NCBI GenBank assembly: GCA_009760885.1
Contig: CM019692.1
Coordinates: forward strand, 48,209,430 to 48,273,429
From: Achatina immaculata
Lineage: Eukaryota > Mollusca > Gastropoda > Stylommatophora > Achatinidae
Direction of reading: 5' to 3'
DNA length: 64,000 nt
In this document: positions 57,001 through 64,000 of the stretch, piece by piece
How the letters are laid out: each line of letters begins with the position of its first letter
Position numbering within the stretch: the stretch's first letter is position 1
Program-made: the position numbers and the translations under genes
Notes under the pieces: model-generated
Database searches by the model: none
What the model was told of the DNA's origin: nothing
Seen by the model: only the letters and a program-made list of their open reading frames with translations

Positions 57001-60000
57001 TCATCTCTTAACACCTGCTGAAGTTTTCTGTGTAGAAATGGGCGAAAAACTCTTTGGGTTTGAACTGTGGGGTTATTTTTCAAAAACACACCAGGACACC
57101 AAAAATCCAGTTGCTGGGAAGCCATATTTTAAAGTTAATCATGATTTACTCCAAATGGTTCTTTAGTATTTTTCTTGATTTAGTACTAATAATAGCATAA
57201 AATACAAGTTGTAGTGCAACATTTTAGAGAGCTGTCAAGAAAGGGTTACCAGCTCTGGTGTTTCAGTCAACTGAATTTAAAAGAAAAAAAAATGTACACA
57301 TAACACCAGATCTACATGAAAACTTTTGAATCTGACTTGCTCTCCTCTTGCTCCCCAAGTTTTCTTCAGTTTAAGCCTTACTTCTTCATACATGATATTT
57401 TTCTGCCGGAAACATCCTTTGTTAGACCTGTTTCTGTCTCCACGAACACGCATTGGGAGGGAGTATGTCAATGATGTTTGCCAGAGAACACTGTGCACAT
57501 AATAATTAATCCTTGTGTTGACAGCAACATTTAATCCTTGTGTTGACAGCAACAAAATGCTTCATGAGAAAGAAAAAAAAAAGAAAAATAGGAGTAAAAA
57601 TTAATTAGAGGAAAAATTTTATATATTATGTTTGGACTAGACTTGACATTGCTTTTCCCATCAGATTTTGACTCCATTATCCCTAAGTGGAATGCAGAGG
57701 TCTTTTGGTTCGGGGGGGGGGGCTTGAACTGTGGGGTTATTTTTCAGAAGCTTTTGACGTGCCAGACCGATTGATTTATTCTTTCGAATAAAATTCAGGG
57801 AAGAACTAAACAAAACTGTCATATATATGTTATTCTAATGCTGTTTGGGGCACATTGTAAATAAACTTTGGCATTCGTTCACTGAGTATATAAATAGAAC
57901 ATAGGCTTGAAAGTCTGAAACATGACATATGTCTTAGTTTCTGGTTATAATAGTTGTTAAGCAGTTTGTTTGTCAGGTTGCTACACATATGTAATACATT
58001 ATCTTGTTTTATGTGCTGTGAGGGAAAAGGTAGAAGGCTTATGATAGATGTCTGAAATGTAAATAAAAATAAAATTACTAATGTTTGAATTTGATTGTTT
58101 ATGAGACTGTTAAGCATCTCTATACTGTGATTAGGGACTCTTGGTAGCCCTTGCCATAGTTAATAGTTTTGTAGATGGCATAGTATCAAATATGGGAGAA
58201 GAGAAATCTAGTAGTTTTCCTTTTACCCTCAACCAGGTCTTTGAAGCAGAATTTCATCAGGCTCCATCACCATGGTAGATAAATGCCCATTTTTGCTTCA
58301 TTTGCCAGTCCTTAGCATTGGCCTCCTTCAAGGACTATTTAGGGGTGGAAGAGAGGTACTTGATTAGCTTAAGAGATTGCAGGCCCAGGTGAATTTCATC
58401 TCAGTTCCATAATAACTGAACAAAAACAACACATTCTTGATCAACATTTGAAATTTGGGGTTCAGAGGTCAGAAAGGCTGTTTGTTTTTTCTTCTTCTTC
58501 AATCTCCCTGGAGCTGATGTTCTTTGCAGCTGATGCAGTAAAGATGTTGAGGCACCAAATCATGTTGGGTTGGGAGTGGGTATTGGAGGCAATTTTTTTC
58601 CGATACCTGAGTGCAGCTAAAGAGCAGAGGGTGCCTCGTACTTCTTTAGCAGAATCCACCACCATGGGAACTGGTGATCCCTACCCCGTTAGCCAGGCTA
58701 GACCTGTTACTGGGAGTACCAGTAGAGAAATGGGATGCTCTTGGTCAGCTTTGGTTAGCTCCAGTCCAGGACTGAGAAAATACCATACCTCACTCCCAAT
58801 CTGACATGACGTTATGCTTTGACCTTCTCATCAACAGTTTATATAGATATGAAATAGACTATCAGAAGTTGCCACATGAACCTGGAGAAATCTATTGACC
58901 TCATCCTTTTGACAGAGTCATCAGATTCAGCATGGCCTAGCTTTTCATGAACAAGACCACATCCTTGATTTGAAAACCAGTTTTTTTTTCTTTTGTTTTG
59001 AATGTAACCTTACAGATCAAAGTTGATGAGAATGGAAAGATTATTGATGCCAAGTTTAAAACATTTGGTTGTGGATCTGCAATTGCCTCAAGCTCACTTG
59101 CAACAGAATGGGTGAAAGGAAAAACAGTGAGTATTGTAGATATCAGGAGTTGTTTTTGTTATAAACAGACTGATCATATGATCTTAAGCAGTTTAATAAA
59201 TTTAGCTTTATAAGATAGCAAGGAAAAATTTTGTTCTTTAAAATCTTTTTCTAATTAATTCTTAATGTGTAGATTTTAAAAAATTGTAGCAGAAAACAGT
59301 TTACCTATGTGAATCCCGACAGATGGAAGTCATCACTCCCATCAGAAGAAAAGGGAAAGAAACACAACAAATTCAGCTACAGCCCTATCAGCCACCTAAG
59401 CTGCATGGGCAGAGTGATGGAAAGGATGGCCAACACCGGACTGATATAATGCCTAGAAAAAAATCACCTGATAAACAATGCACAAGTCAGCATATAGGAA
59501 ACATCACAGCACATCATAGCTCATCTACCTAACCCAAGAAATAGAAAACTCTTCCCAGGAGAAAAAAAAAATAAGGTTCTGGCCACCTTTGTAGACCTAA
59601 CTCAGGCATTCGACAAAGTATGGAAAGAAAGGTCTCCTCCTGAAACTACTCAACAACAACAGTTGAAGGAGCACTGTTTTGTTGGATACAAGATTTCCTG
59701 AGATACAGAACAGCCAAGGTCAAAATGAATGGAAAACTAAGCCACAGAGTCACCTTGAGCCAAGGCGTTCCTCAGGGAGGAGTTATTTCTCCCACTCTGT
59801 TCCTGATATACATAAATGACATTAAAAAACTCACTAATTAAATATGTCATACACATTTTTTTAAAGGTATAATCAGTCTTTTTTTATTGTTTTGTAGACA
59901 GATGAAGCTATGCAAATCAAGAACACAGAAATTGCAAAAGAGCTTTCACTACCTCCAGTAAAGCTGCATTGCTCCAGTAAGTTGCACAAATATTTAACTC

Positions 60001-61807
60001 ATATGAAACCAACACTAGCTTGGTATAAAATTCAGTAGCAGTGTTCTGTAGTGGAATTACATACACCCACAAATGTGAAAACAAAAATACAGTCACTGCT
60101 ATAAAGCAGTTAAAATTAACTTGAATATTAACTGTGGTAGGAAAAAATGTTATATACAATACCTACATAAGATAAAGGCTGCACCAGCAGCCCAGTGCGT
60201 GTGTCAAAATGACCACCCAAACTCCTGAACACATACTACAGACCTGCACCAAATACAGAAACCTCAGAGCCCAGGTATGTCCTCAAGAGAGATTTTGATT
60301 GATTAATCTTTATTTTTAAAGGGTAAAGAATTGGGCACGCAGGCCCGTCTTACATTCTGCCCTTCATCACTCCATCTTTCATTCTTCCCACACACTCCAT
60401 TTAATACAAATATACAAATTAAATTAGGAAAAAACATATCAAAAGAGTGTAAGTAACAAGTTACTTTTCGAACTATGTCATTTTAGTACTTGATGGTTGG
60501 TGAGTCATGTGTTGAGAGAGTGCTGGTTATTCTATGGAGGCATATAATTACAAGCAAGTAAATAATGAAACAGGTTTGAGTTAAAGGATGAAGTATTACC
60601 AGTGGTAGGGTAGGGTGTTCCAGAGCTGTACTGCAGAGTATATAAGGCTTTTCTTGTACAGATCAATCCTGGGTTTAGGAAGAAGACAGTTTTTTAAACG
60701 CTGGCTATGTTTAGTGTTATACGTAACCAGTGATCACAAGTAAGGCGGAGCATTGTGCGACAGAATTCTGTGAACAAACTTAACTTTGTTAAAAATGATT
60801 CTATTTTTGAGGGGTAGAATTTTGAGTTGTTTGTGTTGATCTACAGTCTGTACTGGGTGTTTGTTGCAAATAAGCGTGGAAGAGAAACTCTGGGTTTTTT
60901 ATGAAGACCTGCTGATAGCAGGATTCATGGAGGTGACCCACTTCCCTGTTTAGAAAGCTGAGCATATGAAACTAAATGCAGAAGAAGAATATATAACAAA
61001 AGACAGCAGTTTCAGTTTGCGTTTTAATCAGGCAACAACAGAGAGCACTGGAAGTGAGATCGTCGTATCCTTCAAAAGAAGAACAGAGAATTTAAATTTG
61101 CCATCATACACACAAAAAGAAAATTTTATTGCATATGTAAATGTTAAAGTTTGGGGGAGGGGGAAATGAATGATTGACATTAGTGGAGGGACCTGAGAAC
61201 AGATGGTAACATCAGTCACGAACTTTAGCTCAATCTAAAATCCAAGGTTTTCCAGTGATATATTAGCACAGCAGGCAGAGCACTTTAGGTGTAAGAAAAA
61301 GAAAAAAGTCAAGAGAAGTACCTAGAACTCAAATTACATATTTAAGTAGGGCAGGCAGCCACCTAGCCACAAGTAATGGCACAGTCCACTGGGCCAACTC
61401 ACAACTGATTGCACACCATTCCTTGTAGCTTTTACTAGAGAGGGACTGATACGGATCTAAGACCTTGGTTGTTTTTTGTTTTGTTTTTTTTTGGGGGGGG
61501 GTGTTTCAGGCTCTGAGTTCATTCACTGTATTTTATAGCTCCATTTCTATAATTTTATTCAGCATAAAAAAAAACATAACAGGTGTAGTGGTACTTTTTG
61601 CCCACTCCGTATGTACATTTTTCTTCCGATTCTTAGTGGTAATAAAAAAACCCTTGAACATCATAAAGAGCATGCTTTGCTGTACATATTTGTATCATTT
61701 CAGTGCTTGCGGAAGATGCTATTAAAGCAGCCCTTCAAGATTACAAGGCAAAACAAGAGAGAAACCACCCACCACCAGAAGATGACAAGAAGGCAGCGGT
61801 TAATTAA
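51047..61807 (+). CDS. ISCU: Iron-sulfur cluster assembly scaffold ISCU, 5 exons, 167 aa
   Basis: Exons: 51047-51142, 56348-56461, 59016-59126, 59898-59976 and 61704-61807. All borders are GT/AG, phases match, and the sum is 168 codons including TAA. ISCU is the mitochondrial scaffold on which NFS1-ISD11-ACP and frataxin build the [2Fe-2S] cluster before HSC20/HSPA9 transfer it. The first ~28 residues ([20 protein letters not shown]) are basic and hydroxylated, fitting a matrix-targeting signal. The mature part starts [15 protein letters not shown]. Cluster ligands are visible: Cys in GAPACGD, Cys in FGCGSA and Cys in KLHCS. The chaperone-recognition motif is LPPVK. Length equals the usual animal ISCU. 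The ATG has a purine at -3 and follows a short leader. Introns carry Tc1 and LINE debris, including RT sequence just upstream of exon 4. Confidence 0.98.
51741..53287 (+). mobile_element. Tc1-like DNA transposon, nearly complete but inactive
   Basis: Terminal inverted repeats TACTGTCCAAAAAAGAAG and TTTTTTTTGGACAGTA next to TA. Transposase starts near 52086 (MAPRSQ) and has the DNA-binding region, [24 protein letters not shown] and [18 protein letters not shown] (the last Asp and Glu of the DD34E triad). Early stops and frameshifts disable it. The last 110 codons (52766-53095) are intact. In ISCU intron 1. Confidence 0.92.
53490..55815 (+). mobile_element. Non-LTR retrotransposon: ORF1 and endonuclease part of ORF2
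   Basis: The leader and ORF1 begin near 53495 (ATGGAGAGCGG). The readable ORF1 part (53922-54507, with one frame change) has a [17 protein letters not shown] cysteine motif and a charged, Pro/Gln-rich region ending ADERQ / TDELS. ORF2 starts at 54676 ([14 protein letters not shown]). It has an apurinic-type endonuclease signature (LIQETDRQ, then after a frameshift [15 protein letters not shown]) followed by the linker. The element stops before the RT domain, where a Tc1 end begins at 55827. In ISCU intron 1. Confidence 0.88.
55827..56257 (-). mobile_element. Tc1-like transposon, one end only
   Basis: Starts with TACTGTTCAAAAAAAGAAAT and follows the 35810-37318 element for about 430 bases before breaking off, about 90 bases before ISCU exon 2. 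The seven bases before both copies are identical (GATAATA). Confidence 0.85.
56775..56950 (-). mobile_element. LINE family D fragment
   Basis: TTACATCCTTCCTATGCTGT and the following sequence match 63525-63690 and 34050-34210. In ISCU intron 2. Confidence 0.6.
58480..58800 (+). repeat. Interspersed repeat F
   Basis: From AATCTCCCTGGAGCTGATGT through the ATACCATACCTCACTCCC region, matching copies at 29190 and 39990. In ISCU intron 2, about 215 bases before exon 3. Confidence 0.7.
59320..59845 (+). mobile_element. LINE reverse transcriptase fragment
   Basis: Frame-shifted RT domain: [14 protein letters not shown] (catalytic Asp block), [18 protein letters not shown] and [12 protein letters not shown]. 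The catalytic YADD box is missing because the fragment stops first. Related to the RNase H-bearing LINE. Ends about 50 bases before ISCU exon 4. Confidence 0.85.
60177..60290 (+). mobile_element. LINE C-terminal tail fragment
   Basis: Reads (with a frame change) [10 protein letters not shown], then [18 protein letters not shown], the post-RNase H cysteine tail of the RNase H-bearing LINE. In ISCU intron 4. Confidence 0.65.
60291..60960 (-). mobile_element. Probable LINE 3' UTR
   Basis: On the - strand the segment ends in (GATTAATC)-type tandem bases after CTTTAAAAATAAAGATTAAT. The body has no long frame. The simple-repeat tail suggests the 3' end of a - oriented retroelement, but no coding part is visible. 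Confidence 0.4.
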
Positions 61808-61892
61808 GGATTACAGTGTGATATATGTACATACTTGCTGATTTTTTTTTTTATTCTTTTCGTTGGAAATACTCCATTAGGGCAAGAATACA

Positions 61893-61898
61893 AATAAA
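61893..61898 (+). terminator. ISCU poly(A) signal AATAAA
   Basis: AATAAA 86 bases after the ISCU stop codon in an AT-rich 3' UTR. Position and sequence are as expected for the gene's main poly(A) signal. Confidence 0.8.
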
Positions 61899-62069
61899 CA
61901 TTTTGTGAAAGACTACATACATGTCCATCAATTATTTATGATACTTTTTTTGTTGAAAAATATAAATAAGTGATGAAATTGCAGGGAATCTTCTAGAGTC
62001 AGTCTTGGTTTTGGAGAAAGTATAATAAGACTATTTCTTAGAATTTGGGCTTAGTCTGACAGCTGAGTT

Positions 62070-62944
62070 TTAACTCTTCCCGTGCCATAGTCGCTATAGT
62101 GAGAATTTCCAGTTACTGCGTTGGGTGCCATAGTCGATATAGTGATAATTCAGTTGTTTAAAACACGATTCGAGTAAAATACGATTTTAATTTTCGCTCG
62201 CAAGTTTGCCCATGTTAGAATTACCCGACATTCTTTTCGCTCGCGTCACCGGCCGGTAGCCGTTTTTTCCCACATTTCTCTTCGAATTTGTGAATATTTT
62301 TCTAACCCTAGTCAAGAATGGACAAGCCTTCAGACAAGACACGTTACTGGATGTTTACTAGTTAGGTCTTTACCAGAAAGAAAGGCCAAAACAGGTGCTA
62401 GGCAGTTTTTTCTTGCATATTGTGGTAAGAAATCCTCTGACATTGTTTCTGATCATGCTTTTGACCAGCAATCTGACAATGATTCTGATAGTTCGTGTGA
62501 CAGTGTCTCAGACAATGGTTCTGATAGCTCATCTAATGTTTTCTGTTGTTTTTTTCTACAAATTTGTGCACAAAGTGATCAAGTGATTACATTTCATGTG
62601 AGGATTTCCATTTATCATCGATTTGTGATTTCCAAGTGGATATTTACAGCTCCAATGGTAAGTAGAAAATAATTTTTTTGTGTTTCATAAATTTTTTTTC
62701 CCTTGGGGGCTGAAAATGTTGTCGTATTTTCTCACACGTTATTTTTTTCTAAACAAACTCTGCATTTACGGAATCTTCATTTATTTTTAATTTTTTTTAT
62801 GTATAATAAGTATATTTGTGTAAGATGGAAATAATTGTTAAATCACTTTTTAAACTATACCCCAAAAATATCGCGACACCCGCGCATTTTGCTTGGCACC
62901 AACACGACGTCCGCGTTTTTCCCCACGGGCACGGAAAGAGTTAA
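62070..62944 (+). mobile_element. piggyBac-like TTAA element, longest copy
   Basis: TTAACTCTTCCCGTGCCATAG at the left and GGGCACGGAAAGAGTTAA at the right. It contains degraded coding sequence: a start at 62318 (MDKPSDKTRYWMFTS, then a stop) and, in another frame, KAKTGARQFFLAYCGKK followed by an acidic Asp/Ser-rich run. Acidic N-termini are common in piggyBac-derived transposases, but the catalytic domain is absent. Lies about 260 bases past the ISCU stop. Confidence 0.85.
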
Positions 62945-63519
62945 TACCAGCTTGTGTATTAAATTTTACTTTTTGGAATATTTAAACAGATCACAATAGA
63001 AGTTTGATTTTGTCATCTTGATATTATATGTGGAACGAGGAGAAATCTTGGACTCCTAACATAGTGCCTGAATTGATATGAAGGCAGATTTTGTTTTCTT
63101 TATTTCATTTAGGTTAGCATTCCTCCAAACAGGGATGTTGAGACATTTCTAGATTGTTTTGTCTGCTAACTTCATTCTGTGTCTGGTTCCTTTGAAGTCT
63201 GCTTTCTGTAATGAACTATTTCATATTGTTTTATAGAAAGATGCCTGGCTTTTGGCCAGTCATTAATAGATGTGGTGGTTAGATCCATTCTGAAGATGTG
63301 CCTGTAGTGATACAGATGGTCCTCCTTCATTTCAGAATTTAAAAAATTATGGCGGATCATGGTCGTTGTTTTGGACTTAAAAAGCTGGCTGGCACTAGCA
63401 GGTTTAAGCGTGGTGAGCATACAAGTTCTCCTTCCCAATTTTATTAATGAAATATAAACTTAAATCTCCAAGCTGTTTTTTTTTTGTTTGGTGCCCTTCC
63501 ATTCAGTTTTTTCATAACC
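62945..63519. other. Non-coding region
   Basis: No exon or recognised repeat. AT-rich. A - strand open frame of 88 codons (63172-63438) has no family signature. Confidence 0.4.
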
Positions 63520-64000
63520 CTTATGCATCACCTTACATCCATCCCATGCTGTTAAACGTCACATAGGATGTGCGTTTGCTAAATTTTCCTGTTCTCAGCA
63601 AGTCTTTCAACCTCATCAAGGGATTTTATGCCCACTAAACTGGCTTCTCTTAACAATGTCCTCTTTAGAGTTTCATGCAGTCAACCTCTCTTCAGCCTTT
63701 TGTGCTCCACTTGATAGCTTGTTTTGGTATTCTCTGATTGTTTCTTCTCATCACATGGCCTACATATATCCATCTTCTTTTTCTGATCACCCATAAGACA
63801 GGTTGTTGTTTGCTCATCTGTCTTATCTCTGCATTGTTCTTGAATTCATTCCACTTTATACAGAGTATTTTCCTGAGGCATTTGTTTTCAAAAGAGTCAA
63901 ATTTCTTTTCTGTTTCTTTAGTTGATTTCCAGCTTTCGCGTGCACAAATGATGGTGGATATCACATTTGAATTGAATAATCTTAACTTGGTTTTTGTTCT
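63520..64000 (-). mobile_element. LINE family D fragment, cut by the window edge
   Basis: The - strand 63692-63964 encodes KKFDSFENKCLRKILCIKW and KRRWIYVGHVMRRNNQRIPK, the polyprotein C-terminus of an RTE-like LINE. The sequence continues beyond the window. Confidence 0.82.

Overview
This window is animal nuclear DNA. It is AT-rich, with short exons bounded by GT/AG introns, very long introns and a dense mix of transposable elements. The proteins (Parkin, ISCU, ornithine carbamoyltransferase, a membrane-anchored DUF7064/AttH-like protein) are metazoan. An invertebrate, most likely a lophotrochozoan such as a mollusc, fits best, but that is inference; no lineage marker is decisive.

Layout. 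(1) 192-329, + strand: a 3'-proximal exon of ornithine carbamoyltransferase, whose gene lies mostly off the left edge. (2) 6446-27479, + strand: a nine-exon gene for a 426-residue protein with an N-terminal membrane anchor and an RDHSYG-containing domain of the DUF7064/DUF7065 (AttH-like) kind; every splice phase agrees. (3) 35120-49787, - strand: a complete eleven-exon Parkin (PRKN) gene, 496 residues, with Ubl, RING0, RING1, IBR, REP and RING2 all readable. (4) 51047-61807, + strand: a complete five-exon ISCU gene of 167 residues. PRKN and ISCU are head to head, with about 1.26 kb between their start codons. Both act on mitochondria (mitophagy and iron-sulfur cluster assembly).

Most other structured DNA is mobile elements. 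These include: an RTE-like LINE (family A, one copy with a 398-codon open reading frame); 5'-truncated tails of a second LINE (family B), five with perfect target-site duplications; an RNase H-bearing LINE; a tRNA-derived SINE; mariner and Tc1 elements; hAT elements and MITEs; and four copies of a TTAA-flanked, piggyBac-like element. Intron 4 of the DUF7064-like gene holds two copies of a segment of roughly 3 kb that have since diverged by nested insertion, internal deletion and minisatellite expansion.

I found no bacterial-type operon, CRISPR array or functional RNA gene. The points most worth follow-up are the DUF7064-like gene, Thr in place of the PINK1-target Ser in the Parkin Ubl, the PRKN/ISCU divergent pair, and the nested TTAA element whose exact empty site can be read within the window.
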